The position numbers were made by a program, and so were the translations under genes. From assembly GCA_029260165.1 (NCBI GenBank), contig JAJDDT010000047.1, positions 1 to 64,000 on the forward strand: a DNA stretch of 64,000 nt, written 5' to 3'. Below are positions 45,190 through 54,841 of the stretch, piece by piece. The notes beneath the pieces were generated by a model. That model was not told the DNA's origin. It worked only from the letters and a program-made list of their open reading frames with translations, and made no database searches. Origin of the DNA: Phycisphaerae bacterium (GTDB lineage Bacteria; Planctomycetota; Phycisphaerae; UBA1845). The stretch's first letter is position 1; each line of letters opens with the position of its first letter.

Positions 45190-46080
45190 ATGAACGCCGT
45201 CAACATCAACAGTCTCACAAAATCCTACAACGGCACACCCGCCGTCAACGACACCACATGGTCCCTCGCACAGGGTTCCCTCATGGGATTCCTCGGCCCC
45301 AACGGTGCCGGAAAGTCCACGACCATTCGCATTCTGATGGGTTTCCTGAAACCAACTGCAGGTAGCGCAACCGTCTTCAACCTCAACACCTGGCAGCACG
45401 CCACCGAAATCCACGCCCGTACAGGCTACCTCCCCGGCGAAGTCAGACTGTACAAAAACCTCACAGGCCAGCAAACCATCAACTTCGCAACCCGCGCCCG
45501 CAAACTCAAAAACCAAACAGAAGCAATCCGCCTCGCCACACTCTTCGATCTCGACCTGCGCAAACCCGTCCGCGCCTACTCCTCCGGCATGCGCCAAAAA
45601 CTCGCCCTCATCCTCGCCATGATGCACCAACCCGAACTGCTCATCCTCGACGAACCCACCGGATCCCTCGACCCCCTCGTCCAACAATCACTCTACACCG
45701 AACTCCGCAACACCGTCGCCAAAGGCCGCACCGTTCTCTTCTCAAGTCACACCCTCGCCGAGGTCCAAACACTCTGCAAAGACGTCATCATCCTCCGCGA
45801 CGGTCGCGTCGTCGCCTCAACGACCATCGACAAACTACGCAAGGATGCAGGCCGGTCACTCATTTTCACCCTGAAAAACCAGGAAAAGCCATCGTCGAAT
45901 CATCCCGCGGGCCTGACCATCGACGCGCAACGAAACGGAAAAATCAAAGCCCGATGGCACGGCGACATCAACGACCTGATACAATGGCTCGCTGCCCAGG
46001 ACCTCCACGACGTCCGCATCGAACCGCCCAACCTCGAAGACCTGTTCCTCTCCTACTACGACGGAAGCACTACCCGATGA
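45190..46080 (+). CDS. ABC transporter ATP-binding protein (ABC-2 type)
   Basis: This 296-residue ATPase has Walker A LGPNGAGKSTT, the signature YSSGMRQKLALI, Walker B LLILDEPTGSLD and the switch histidine in SSHTLAEV. A C-terminal extension of about 80 residues follows, as in CcmA/DrrA-type export ATPases. The stop overlaps the ATG of the permease by 4 bases, so the two make one exporter. The cargo, perhaps a small molecule or lipid, is unknown. The ATG follows an AT-richer sequence 65 bases after the repeat. Confidence 0.92.
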   Translation: MNAVNINSLTKSYNGTPAVNDTTWSLAQGSLMGFLGPNGAGKSTTIRILMGFLKPTAGSATVFNLNTWQHATEIHARTGYLPGEVRLYKNLTGQQTINFATRARKLKNQTEAIRLATLFDLDLRKPVRAYSSGMRQKLALILAMMHQPELLILDEPTGSLDPLVQQSLYTELRNTVAKGRTVLFSSHTLAEVQTLCKDVIILRDGRVVASTTIDKLRKDAGRSLIFTLKNQEKPSSNHPAGLTIDAQRNGKIKARWHGDINDLIQWLAAQDLHDVRIEPPNLEDLFLSYYDGSTTR

Positions 46081-46892
46081 ACCTCGCACTCCTGCGAAAA
46101 CACGCCCACGACTTCCGCTTGCACCTCGTTATCACACTGGTCGCCGTCACCGGATTCCCCATCATGCTCCTGAACGCCATCACCGCCTTCGACTGGGAAG
46201 CATTCCAGGCCGTTCTGAGAGTCCCCTTCGTCTCACAACTCATTTCCGCGCTCGGCGGATTCGACCCCAGCAACGTCATGAACGTCACCGCCCTCGCAAG
46301 CTTCACCTTCGTCCACCCCGCGATCCTCGTCCTTCTCAGCGCCTACATCATCACCGCCGCCACACGCGCCATCACCGGCGAAATCGACCAGGGAACCGCC
46401 GATATCCTCCTCGCCCTGCCCATCTCGCGCAAACGCATCTACACGACAGCCTCAATATGGGTCGCCCTTTGCTGCCCGCTGTTTTCGCTGTTCATGATCC
46501 TGGGTCTGTGGATCGCTCAGAACGTCGTCACCCTCGATCAGCCGCTCGACTTCGCACGAATCTGGCTCCTCTCCATCAACCACGTCGCCATGCTTCTCGC
46601 CATCGTCGGCCTCACGTTCTTCGTCTCCGCCATCTCCAACCGCAGAGGCCTCGCCGTCGGCGCCGTCGTAGGCGTCATCATCGCGTCATTCGTCATCAAC
46701 TGGCTCGCCGCAATCTGGCCAGCCATCAAACCACTCTCACACCTCAGCATCCTGACCTACTTCCGCCCATTCATCATCGTCCGAGACCACGAACTAAACC
46801 CCAACGACATCATCATCCTCACCACCATCGCAACCACCTTCTGGCTGACAGGCCTCATCACCTTCACCCACCGAGACATCAACGTTGGTTGA
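46077..46892 (+). CDS. ABC-2 type transporter permease
   Basis: This 271-residue permease has six membrane helices. The segment AIIGEIDQGT-like sequence is TRAITGEIDQGTADILLALPISRKRIY, the cytoplasmic elbow of ABC-2 permeases, and LLSINHVAMLLAIVGLTFFVSAISNRRGLAVG follows. It pairs with the ATPase upstream through an ATGA overlap. The longer open frame from 45954 is a shadow of the ATPase gene. Its 3' end overlaps the convergent zinc-ribbon gene by 14 bases. Confidence 0.88.
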   Translation: MNLALLRKHAHDFRLHLVITLVAVTGFPIMLLNAITAFDWEAFQAVLRVPFVSQLISALGGFDPSNVMNVTALASFTFVHPAILVLLSAYIITAATRAITGEIDQGTADILLALPISRKRIYTTASIWVALCCPLFSLFMILGLWIAQNVVTLDQPLDFARIWLLSINHVAMLLAIVGLTFFVSAISNRRGLAVGAVVGVIIASFVINWLAAIWPAIKPLSHLSILTYFRPFIIVRDHELNPNDIIILTTIATTFWLTGLITFTHRDINVG

Positions 46893-47802
46893 CGTCGTCG
46901 CCGTCACCAATCGCCGCCCGCTGAGCATCCAACTGCTCACGCAAGAGTCTGCGAAATCGAACACGCATCATCCAGAACGTCGCAAAATAAACAACGACCG
47001 CACACCCCATTTCCCAGCACCAAAACCCGGCAAACCCCGCATCCTTCACTCGCAACGCGACTATCAATGGTCCGAATCCCGCAACGATAAGAGCAATGCC
47101 GGTGAACGACTTCAGGTTCGCAATCTTCGCTTTCTTCACGGCTCGCTGTCGGTCGCTGGGACGGTCAAACTCCCCAAGCTCCGGAAACCACTTGAATTCC
47201 TTCTTGAAAAAGTACGGGTTGATCCGCGAATCGCCATCCGTCTCATATCCGCACTCCGGACAAACGCCGGACACATTCCCACGCAGGTCATACTGACAGA
47301 TATGACACAAACCAACCAAGCCCCATCGACGCCAAATGCGAAAAACCAACACAATCGCGACGATGGAACCGATCGCAATAAACCACGTCATGATCGGAAA
47401 ACGCAGTTGCTCCCAAAGCGTAAATCTGGGCATCCTGCGCGACATCGAACCGGGATCAAATAGCTTATAAACCGAGAACACCGCAGCCAACCAAATTGGC
47501 ACGAACACAATCGTCGATGTTCGCACGACAAATGATTGCCCTCGCAACCGCCGCACATTCAGCCAGCCACCCACGATGCACAAAATCGGCCAAAGGTACA
47601 ATAGCTCGAAAATCAGGATTTCGGGCTCAAGAACTCCTCGGACCGACCCCACCCGAGCCTCCACGAACCACTGCATCAGCGTACGACCCGCTGCATACGC
47701 CAACAGTGAATACGTCCCCAATATCAAAAACGACACCACCACCATCCCCCGGCTCGGCACGCAGGGCACGACCTTCCTGTCCTGATTCGCTTCCCTGCTC
47801 AC
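46879..47802 (-). CDS. Membrane protein with a planctomycetal zinc ribbon
   Basis: This 307-residue protein has about six membrane helices. Between helices four and five lies CHICQYDLRGNVSGVCPECG, a zinc ribbon with the CxxC...CxxC pattern that is frequent in Phycisphaerae membrane proteins. It is flanked by a short charged cytoplasmic region. The function of these proteins is not known. The ATG at 47802 gives a short basic N-terminus before helix 1. Its 3' end overlaps the permease gene by 14 bases, and the thiolase gene follows 51 bases upstream on the same strand. Confidence 0.7.
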   Translation of the reverse strand: MSREANQDRKVVPCVPSRGMVVVSFLILGTYSLLAYAAGRTLMQWFVEARVGSVRGVLEPEILIFELLYLWPILCIVGGWLNVRRLRGQSFVVRTSTIVFVPIWLAAVFSVYKLFDPGSMSRRMPRFTLWEQLRFPIMTWFIAIGSIVAIVLVFRIWRRWGLVGLCHICQYDLRGNVSGVCPECGYETDGDSRINPYFFKKEFKWFPELGEFDRPSDRQRAVKKAKIANLKSFTGIALIVAGFGPLIVALRVKDAGFAGFWCWEMGCAVVVYFATFWMMRVRFRRLLREQLDAQRAAIGDGDDVNQR

Positions 47803-47853
47803 GTCGTCACTTCCACAAGCGCAGTTCGCACCAATTCGTTCATCTTCGCAAGA

Positions 47854-49059
47854 CTACCCAACCCCCTCCAAAACCGTCGCAACCCCTTGCCCCACGCCAA
47901 CACACATCGTCGCCAAACCCCGCTTCGCACCACAACGCACCATCTCATGCACCAGCGTCGTCGCGATCCGCGCCCCGCTGCAACCCAACGGATGCCCCAA
48001 CGCAATCGCCCCGCCGTTCGGATTCACTCGGGTCCCATCCAACCCCAATTGCCTGATACACTCCAAAGACTGCACCGCAAACGCCTCGTTCAACTCCACA
48101 ACATCCAAGTCCCCCACCGAAACCCCCGCACGCTTCAACGCCTTCAAACTCGCCGGCACAGGCCCCAAACCCATCATCGCAGGATCAACACCCGCCGACG
48201 CAGACGCACCCACCACCGCCATCACCTCCAACCCCAACTTCCTCGCCAGCTCATACTCCACCACCACCAAAGCAGCCGCCCCGTCATTGATCCCCGAAGA
48301 ATTCCCCGCCGTCACCGTCCCATCCTTCGCAAACGCAGGCCGCAACTTTGCGAGCGCCTCCAAACTCGAATCCCCACGAGGATGCTCATCGGTATCCACC
48401 ACAATCGGATCACCCTTCCGCTGAGGCACCTCCACCGCCACAATCTCATCCGCAAACCGACCCGCCTCAACCGCCGCCTTCGTCTTCATCTGCGACGCAA
48501 AGGCAAACCGATCCTGATCCTCCCGCGACACACCATATTTCTTCGCCACGTTCTCCGCCGTCTCGCCCATCCCATACGGATGATGCATCGCCGCCAACCT
48601 CGGATTCGTAAACCGCCATCCGAACGTCGTATCGTGCGACTCAGGAACCCCCCGCTGATACGCCATCTCCGCCTTCGCCATCACGATCGGCGCACGGCTC
48701 ATGCTCTCCACCCCGCCCACGACAAACACATCCCCATGGTCCGCCTCGATCATCCGGGCAGCCATGTTCAACGCAGTCAAGCTCGACGCACACAACCGAT
48801 TAAACGTCACCCCGGGCACCGTCTCAGGAAGACCAGCCAACAACCCCGCCATCCGCGCCACGTTTCGGTTATCCTCACCCGCCTGATTCGCCGCCCCGAA
48901 GTAAACGTCCTCAATCAAGTCAGCCGACACTCCCGCCCGCCTGACCGCCTCACGAATCACGATCGCCGCCAGATCGTCAGGCCGAACCGTCGCCAAACCA
49001 CCCCGATAACGACCAATCGCCGTCCGAACCGCCGAACATATTGCTGCACGTCTCATCAT
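47854..49059 (-). CDS. Acetyl-CoA acyltransferase (thiolase, PcaF-like)
   Basis: This 401-residue thiolase cleaves or condenses acyl-CoA and acetyl-CoA. The acyl-binding Cys lies in [13 protein letters not shown], the His in [16 protein letters not shown] and the second catalytic Cys in [10 protein letters not shown]. The N-terminal stretch [20 protein letters not shown] is typical of 3-oxoadipyl-CoA thiolase (PcaF) and related beta-ketothiolases. The start is put at 49059 (MMRRAAIC), the family start; 20 upstream codons are not typical. No other beta-oxidation or aromatic-degradation gene is adjacent, so the pathway is unclear. Confidence 0.92.
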   Translation of the reverse strand: MMRRAAICSAVRTAIGRYRGGLATVRPDDLAAIVIREAVRRAGVSADLIEDVYFGAANQAGEDNRNVARMAGLLAGLPETVPGVTFNRLCASSLTALNMAARMIEADHGDVFVVGGVESMSRAPIVMAKAEMAYQRGVPESHDTTFGWRFTNPRLAAMHHPYGMGETAENVAKKYGVSREDQDRFAFASQMKTKAAVEAGRFADEIVAVEVPQRKGDPIVVDTDEHPRGDSSLEALAKLRPAFAKDGTVTAGNSSGINDGAAALVVVEYELARKLGLEVMAVVGASASAGVDPAMMGLGPVPASLKALKRAGVSVGDLDVVELNEAFAVQSLECIRQLGLDGTRVNPNGGAIALGHPLGCSGARIATTLVHEMVRCGAKRGLATMCVGVGQGVATVLEGVG

Positions 49060-49224
49060 GACGACAATATAGTCGCCTACACCAATGGTCGCCAACCGAC
49101 CCTCAACGCCGGAAAACACCAGACCCTTTTCAAACCTGATGTGTCATCGCGCAATCTTGCCGCCCATCCACATCAGCCTATCATGACAACGTGACGCGTA
49201 CCGGAACCAACAGGAACCCCGCAC

Positions 49225-49887
49225 ATGCCCGCTCCGACAAAGCCATACACCCTTCCGCAACTTTCGCAGGACGCGATGCGCCAGCGCGCCGACGACCTGC
49301 TTGCCGAAATGAACGAACGTCGAAGCTGTCGATTCTTCAGCGACACACCCATACCTCGCGATATCATCGAACGCGTCATCGCCGTCGCCAACACCGCCCC
49401 CAGTGGTGCCAACCGAAAACCCTGGCGATTCGTCGCCGTCGATGACCCCAAAATCAAACACGAAATCCGCGTCGCAGCCGAAAAAGAGGAGCACGAAAGC
49501 TACAAGCACCGCATGCCCACCGAATGGCTCGACGCACTCGAACCCATCGGCACCGACGAGCACAAACCCTTCCTCGACATCGCCCCGTGGATTATCGTCA
49601 TGTTCCGCGTCGATTGGGAAATCGTCGGCCCCAAAAAAATCAAAAGCTACTACCCCGTCGAATCCTGCGGGATCGCCGCCGGGATGCTCCTCACCGCCTG
49701 CCACATGACAGGCCTCGCAACACTCACCCACACCCCGAGTCCCATGCGATTCCTCCGCGACATCCTCCACCGACCCGTCAACGAAAAACCGTTCCTCCTC
49801 ATCCCCACAGGCTTCCCCGCCAAAAACTGCACCGTCCCCGACATCCCCAAGAAACCCGTCGATCAGGTGATCCAGTGGAACCGATGA
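49225..49887 (+). CDS. Nitroreductase-family oxidoreductase
   Basis: This 220-residue flavoprotein has RRSCRFFSDTPIPRDIIERVIAVANTAPSGANRKPWRF, the FMN-binding N-terminal segment of the nitroreductase family. VESCGIAAGMLLTACHMTGLATLTHTPSPMRFL is the C-terminal flavin-binding helix region. It is nearer the iodotyrosine deiodinase/BluB-like branch than the NfsA type at 6071, though the substrate is open. The stop overlaps the kinase ATG by 4 bases, so the two are likely translated together. It is divergent from the thiolase gene. Confidence 0.85.
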   Translation: MPAPTKPYTLPQLSQDAMRQRADDLLAEMNERRSCRFFSDTPIPRDIIERVIAVANTAPSGANRKPWRFVAVDDPKIKHEIRVAAEKEEHESYKHRMPTEWLDALEPIGTDEHKPFLDIAPWIIVMFRVDWEIVGPKKIKSYYPVESCGIAAGMLLTACHMTGLATLTHTPSPMRFLRDILHRPVNEKPFLLIPTGFPAKNCTVPDIPKKPVDQVIQWNR

Positions 49888-51479
49888 GAAATCGCGAAAA
49901 GCAACCGCGAGTCTCCGATTCCATGACGCACACGGTGTTCATGGATCGACACGGGATCAAATGGTTCACCACCGAGGACCGGCGAGCGTTTCTCGAACAT
50001 CCCGACACCCCGGACTGGTCACAATTGTGCGATGACCCGAGGGCAACCCTCGTCAAGGAAAACGCAAAACGACGCGTGTGGCGCGTCGTGCTCCAAAACA
50101 TCGACCTGCACGTCAAGGAGTTTCTCGGTTCAACCAAACGGTCACCATGGCCATCCCGGAGCAACCAGAATGCTGCCTTGCGCGAAGCGGGCAGCGGTCG
50201 GTTTCTCAGGTCCCAGGGTATCCCATCCGTTGATACCGTCGGCGTTGGGCTGGGTCCACACAGCAGTTTCGCTGCCACCGAAACAGTGCAGGACGCCGTC
50301 CCGTTTACAAAGGCATGGCGCGACGCGACGCAGCTTCTCACGCCTGTCCGAACTCACCAACAAATCGCCATGGCCAAAACGCTCGCCAGACTCGCCGCCG
50401 TCGCCAACCGCGCCGGATTCCTGCATCGCGATCATCATCCTGGAAACGTATTGATCCGATCAACAGCCACCATGAATCCTGAATGCCTGTACGTCGATTT
50501 TGCAGCCACAACCATGAAACGCTCTCCGAAAATGCGCGAAATCCAACAGTCGCTGGCGCAACTGTCGCAGTGGTTTCGTCTTCGAACAACGCGCACACAG
50601 CGGTTACGATTCCTGCGCGAGTATCTCCACCACTACACGTCCGACCTGATCGCAACCACCCACCGACACCGCATCGCCAAACAGATATTCACGCACGCCT
50701 GTCAAAACGCAGTCAGACTATGGTCCAAACGCGACCGACGCATCTTCAAATCCAACGCCTATTTCGCGCAGTTGAAACTTCCAACCAGCGACCGAGCTAC
50801 CGTCACACTCAAAACACGCGACGTCCCCAACATGCCAAACGCATCATTCTCATGCATCACCCAAAACAAATGGCTACACCTGTTGACAGCAAACAATCAA
50901 ACCCCTCCCCCAACCGTCCAACACCTGTCTGCCGAAATACAACCAGCCCCATCCCTTCGCGCCCCCCAAAACCGCTCCCGGGTCCACCAACATTTCCACG
51001 CCGCCCACAAAATCCTCCACCGCGACGTCCCCACCCGTCGCCCAATCGCCGTCATCGAATCACGCAACAGCGACAAAACCCGAACCGCCACCCTCTGGCT
51101 CGACAACACACCCGAATCAACCAACCTCGAAACCGCCATCGAGCAAACCGCCGACACCCCAGCCGAACGATCCAAATTGATCCACCGCCTCACCCGCACC
51201 ATCCGCCGAATGTCCGAACGAGGACTCGTCTTCAAATCCGTCACCCACGACACCCTCAGCCTGCCAACCTCCGACCACCTCCCCATCATCGAACGCCCCA
51301 CCGACGTCGAATTCCGCAACACCAACCTCGCCCGTGACCGCATCGCCAACGCCCGCGCATTCCGGCGATACTTCAAAAATTCCAAAACACCCCGCCGCAC
51401 CGACGCCATCCGATTCCTGAAATCCCTCGCACCAGCCCACTGGAAAAAAATCATCCACGAATTAAGAAAATCACCATGA
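49884..51479 (+). CDS. WaaP/Kdo kinase-like protein with a second, degenerate lobe
   Basis: This 531-residue protein begins with a kinase domain of the lipopolysaccharide core heptose kinase (WaaP) type. The catalytic motif reads FLHRDHHPGNVLI with His181-Arg-Asp183, and YVDFAATTM is a candidate metal-binding Asp region. The second half (residues about 310-530) repeats a kinase-like pattern in degenerate form: HKILHRDVPTRRPIAVIESRNS, then LTRTIRRMSERGLVFKSVTHDTLSLP and DVEFRNTNLARDR, without a clear HRD/DFD pair. It probably phosphorylates a sugar or lipid in the envelope. Start at 49884 overlaps the nitroreductase stop. Confidence 0.65.
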   Translation: MRNREKQPRVSDSMTHTVFMDRHGIKWFTTEDRRAFLEHPDTPDWSQLCDDPRATLVKENAKRRVWRVVLQNIDLHVKEFLGSTKRSPWPSRSNQNAALREAGSGRFLRSQGIPSVDTVGVGLGPHSSFAATETVQDAVPFTKAWRDATQLLTPVRTHQQIAMAKTLARLAAVANRAGFLHRDHHPGNVLIRSTATMNPECLYVDFAATTMKRSPKMREIQQSLAQLSQWFRLRTTRTQRLRFLREYLHHYTSDLIATTHRHRIAKQIFTHACQNAVRLWSKRDRRIFKSNAYFAQLKLPTSDRATVTLKTRDVPNMPNASFSCITQNKWLHLLTANNQTPPPTVQHLSAEIQPAPSLRAPQNRSRVHQHFHAAHKILHRDVPTRRPIAVIESRNSDKTRTATLWLDNTPESTNLETAIEQTADTPAERSKLIHRLTRTIRRMSERGLVFKSVTHDTLSLPTSDHLPIIERPTDVEFRNTNLARDRIANARAFRRYFKNSKTPRRTDAIRFLKSLAPAHWKKIIHELRKSP

Positions 51480-51771
51480 CCCCCATCGGCCGCATCAACC
51501 ACGATTGAGTTTTTCAACTCGTCGAAAACACCCAAAACCACCCGCTGGATATTGTTCAACCACGACATTTTCGAGGCTTTTGACCGCGTATTGAACGATT
51601 TGCGGCCTGACTTTGCCGGGTAACACCATCAGCCCACGCTTGACAGCCCATTTGGGCACCCGTAACAATCATGTGTGGTTGCGACCGGATCGTGGCAGGC
51701 GTCAGTCACCACCGATCAACCCAGACAGCCGACTCACACGAACCTTGCGACATCGGGCAGGAAAACCGGAA

Positions 51772-54648
51772 ATGACATCGAGAAAAACGCCGTTTTTTGC
51801 AGTTCACGCACTGATCCTGACGTTCGCCGCAGCACCGACCTGGGCCGGCGAAACGTACGACTTTCACTCCGGCGGACAAGCCCATCGCATCACCATGTCC
51901 GACACCGAGATGTTCGTCCGCACCAATCCCGACAAGGTCGCCGCCGTCCGCCGCGCCATTACCCGGTCCGATCCACAGTGCACGATCACGTCCGTTCCGT
52001 GGGCACCGGATTGTCAGTATTACTGCATCGTTCAGATGTCCGGATTCGACAAATCCACCCGCGCTGCCACCCGGGCGATCCCCGGCGTCGTGGATGCCCG
52101 CCCGATCTACCGTTTCGATGACACTGAATCACCCATGCTTTCGACCGGGAATATCGTCGTTCAGCTCGACGAATCGATGACCGCCTCCGACCGAACCCGA
52201 TTCTTTAACGACTACAAACTCGCGATGGTCAACACACTGAACCGCGAGGACAACATTTACACCGTTCGACCTGACAGTCACGGTATCGACGACGACGTCC
52301 GCTGCTCGGACGCGATGTTCCGCGATCACCGCACGGTCTTCGCCCATCCGGACTTCATCGTCGAAACATCGTCGAAACAGGTGTTCACCCAGCTCGAGGA
52401 CGAATTCCTGTCTCGCCAATGGCATCTGAAAAACACCGGACAGGACCTCGCCACACCCGGCGCGGACATCAACGTCGAGGACGCATGGCGCGTCACGTTT
52501 GGCGAGGACATTTTGATGGGAATCTTCGATGATTCCGTCGACATCGAACACGAAGACATCAGCCCCAACTACACCCTGTTCGGACACGACGCTTTTCTGG
52601 CAGAAGAGGGTCAGCTTCAACCGCTCCCGCGAAACCTCGGCGACCGACACGGCACCGCCGTTCTCGGGTTGGCCTGCGCGGATGCGAACACCGTGGGTGT
52701 TGTCGGTGTTGCACCGGCGGCGCAGTTCACCGCCTCGCGTGGATTGAACGATCCGCTGTCACTGGGACAAATCGCCAGCGTTTACACGTTCGCCCGTCAA
52801 CAGGACGTTGATGTCCACATCAACAGTTGGGGACTGCCGTTCACGTCCAACTCGCGCGCGGACGTCATTGTCACAGCCATCCGCGGCGCCTTCCGCGAAG
52901 GTCGCGACGGACGCGGAATGATCATCGTCTTCGCGGCTGGCAACGCGTCCAGAAACCTCGGACCGGACGATGATCTATCAGTCCTGCCGGAGGTGATTGG
53001 CGTGGGCGCTTCGACCGGAAGCGACCGATTGTCCAGTTTCAGCAATTTTGGTGTCGATATTGATGTTCTCGCACCGGGCGGTGAATTCGAGCCACCGAAT
53101 CTTGTCACGACGGACAATCGCGACGACGGCGGCTTCGTCGATCCCGGATACAACACCAACGGAACAACCACCGACACAGGCGAACCCAATCTCACGGATG
53201 GCAACTACACCAACACGTTCAACGGAACCTCCGCAGCATGTCCGGTCGCGTCGGGGGTGGCTGCTCTGATCCTCAGCCAGAACCCGTCGCTCACCGCAAG
53301 CCAGGTCCGCGTCATCATGGAACAGACCTGCGAAAAGGTCGATCCCAACAACGCAGCCTATGGCGTGATCACCGAGCGCAGTCTCACCCACGCATACGGT
53401 CGTCTCAACGCCGGAGCAGCCGTCGAAGCCGCATCTCAAACAACTGAAAACGGTGGGTTCTCCTGGCCTGACCGATTGGCGACGATTTCCCTCAACGGAA
53501 ACATCATCACCTGGACGATCGGGGACGACATTCGCGAAATCGACGATGACAACAACGATGACACACCGCCACTCGAGGTCGGCGAGCGGACGGTTCGAAC
53601 ACTCGTGCTCGAAAGCGCGGATCCGTTCAACTCAGGTAATTTTTTCGTGCCGGAGGATTTTGTGCGATACGAGTTGGGCGAAGCGGTCACCACGAATATC
53701 GCCGTCGTCCAGGACGATGATCGAACCACTTTCCAGTTGTCCAATAACTCCGGAACGCGACACTATGCAATGTTCCCCGCCAACACCATCGGTCGGTACG
53801 GTTTCGGTGTGTCGATTGACACCGACGGCAACGTGGACGGCATCGGCGGTTTGAACGCCGACAGCGGTGGCGTTGCCCTGCCCGATTCGGAACGCGCCCC
53901 AAAGGTGTCCATCGATGTTTCCCCGCTGTCAGGGATAAGCCCGCTGCAGGTCGATTTCCGAGCCAACGCTCTCAGCACCAACGACATCGACACCATGGAG
54001 TGGAAATTCGACGACGGCGAAATGACGGCATCCCCGACAACCACCCATCGCTATATCGTGGTCGGCGAGTCGCAACGGCGGTTCTTTCCATCATTCACCG
54101 TGACCGACGTGAACGGCAACACCGGACAACGATCCGTCGCCGTCGACGTCACCGGTGACCAGGCGGCTGCGGCCGACGTCGGAGCAATCAGCATCACCAT
54201 CAGCCTTCCGGGATCCGTCGGGTCGGACGTTGACACGGGCGAATCACCCTTTGAGGTCAGTCTGTCCATCGAGGGAACACCGGCCGACGGACGCATCGAG
54301 ACCATACAATGGGACCTCGGTGACGGTGAGGTTGCGTCAACCATTTCGGTTCCGCATACCTACACGAACAACACAGGCAACCCGCGGACATTCCCGATCG
54401 GTGTGCAAATTGTCACGCGCACGCCGAACGATGTCTTCGTGTCCCAGGTAGCCACGCGATTCGTCACCGTCCTGCCCAGCTCCATCCTGCCCCCCCCTGA
54501 CGAACCCGCTGACGACGAACCCCCGGCAGGCGACGACAACACAAACGAGCCCCCCACGGCGGACGATATGTGCATGATGGATACAACAGGTGTCATGGCG
54601 TTCGTCGGCCTGCTGTGTCTCGGTTTCGTCCGCCGAAGATTCAGATAA
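51772..54648 (+). CDS. Secreted kexin-like subtilase with PKD domains and C-terminal sorting signal
   Basis: This 958-residue protease has a signal peptide (residues about 1-25), a propeptide of about 190 residues and an S8 catalytic domain. The triad is Asp253/254 in GIFDDSVDIEHEDI, His293 in DRHGTAVLG and Ser487 in FNGTSAACPVASG. DVDVHINSWG and GRGMIIVFAAGN resemble kexin-type enzymes more than subtilisin. Residues about 700-900 hold two PKD-like domains. The C-terminus has a Pro/Asp-rich linker, MCMMDTTGVM, a membrane helix and RRRFR, the layout of a sorting signal. ATG 51772 fits a signal peptide; the frame opens 53 codons earlier. Confidence 0.85.
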   Translation: MTSRKTPFFAVHALILTFAAAPTWAGETYDFHSGGQAHRITMSDTEMFVRTNPDKVAAVRRAITRSDPQCTITSVPWAPDCQYYCIVQMSGFDKSTRAATRAIPGVVDARPIYRFDDTESPMLSTGNIVVQLDESMTASDRTRFFNDYKLAMVNTLNREDNIYTVRPDSHGIDDDVRCSDAMFRDHRTVFAHPDFIVETSSKQVFTQLEDEFLSRQWHLKNTGQDLATPGADINVEDAWRVTFGEDILMGIFDDSVDIEHEDISPNYTLFGHDAFLAEEGQLQPLPRNLGDRHGTAVLGLACADANTVGVVGVAPAAQFTASRGLNDPLSLGQIASVYTFARQQDVDVHINSWGLPFTSNSRADVIVTAIRGAFREGRDGRGMIIVFAAGNASRNLGPDDDLSVLPEVIGVGASTGSDRLSSFSNFGVDIDVLAPGGEFEPPNLVTTDNRDDGGFVDPGYNTNGTTTDTGEPNLTDGNYTNTFNGTSAACPVASGVAALILSQNPSLTASQVRVIMEQTCEKVDPNNAAYGVITERSLTHAYGRLNAGAAVEAASQTTENGGFSWPDRLATISLNGNIITWTIGDDIREIDDDNNDDTPPLEVGERTVRTLVLESADPFNSGNFFVPEDFVRYELGEAVTTNIAVVQDDDRTTFQLSNNSGTRHYAMFPANTIGRYGFGVSIDTDGNVDGIGGLNADSGGVALPDSERAPKVSIDVSPLSGISPLQVDFRANALSTNDIDTMEWKFDDGEMTASPTTTHRYIVVGESQRRFFPSFTVTDVNGNTGQRSVAVDVTGDQAAAADVGAISITISLPGSVGSDVDTGESPFEVSLSIEGTPADGRIETIQWDLGDGEVASTISVPHTYTNNTGNPRTFPIGVQIVTRTPNDVFVSQVATRFVTVLPSSILPPPDEPADDEPPAGDDNTNEPPTADDMCMMDTTGVMAFVGLLCLGFVRRRFR

Positions 54649-54663
54649 GCGAAACCGATCTGT

Positions 54664-54692
54664 GCAGCATCACCCCATTCGAGTGGCAAGGT
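54664..54692 (+). repeat. Dispersed palindromic repeat, degenerate copy
   Basis: GCAGCATCACCCC, ATTCG and AGTGGCAAGG follow the layout of the consensus with weakened arms. It sits directly before the consensus copy at 54697. Confidence 0.4.
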
Positions 54693-54696
54693 ATTC

Positions 54697-54726
54697 TGTA
54701 GCGTCACCCCTTGTGGGTGACGGGAA
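54697..54726 (+). repeat. Dispersed palindromic repeat, consensus copy
   Basis: TGTAGC lead, GTCACCC and GGGTGAC arms with CTTGT between them and a GGGAA tail, identical to the copy at 45096. It lies 48 bases after the subtilase stop. Confidence 0.9.
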
Positions 54727-54841
54727 AACCAGCCAACGTCATCTCGCAATTGCGATCCCCACTTGTGATCGGTTGACCTGTCAGATAGGATGGCGACGTA
54801 AAGTAGTAGTTCGACCGACTGGACGATTTTAGCGACTCGAT

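Noticed and set aside
47887-49194. 435-codon + strand frame antisense to thiolase
   Set aside because: Extremely Arg/His/Pro-rich, typical of the shadow of a C-rich gene.
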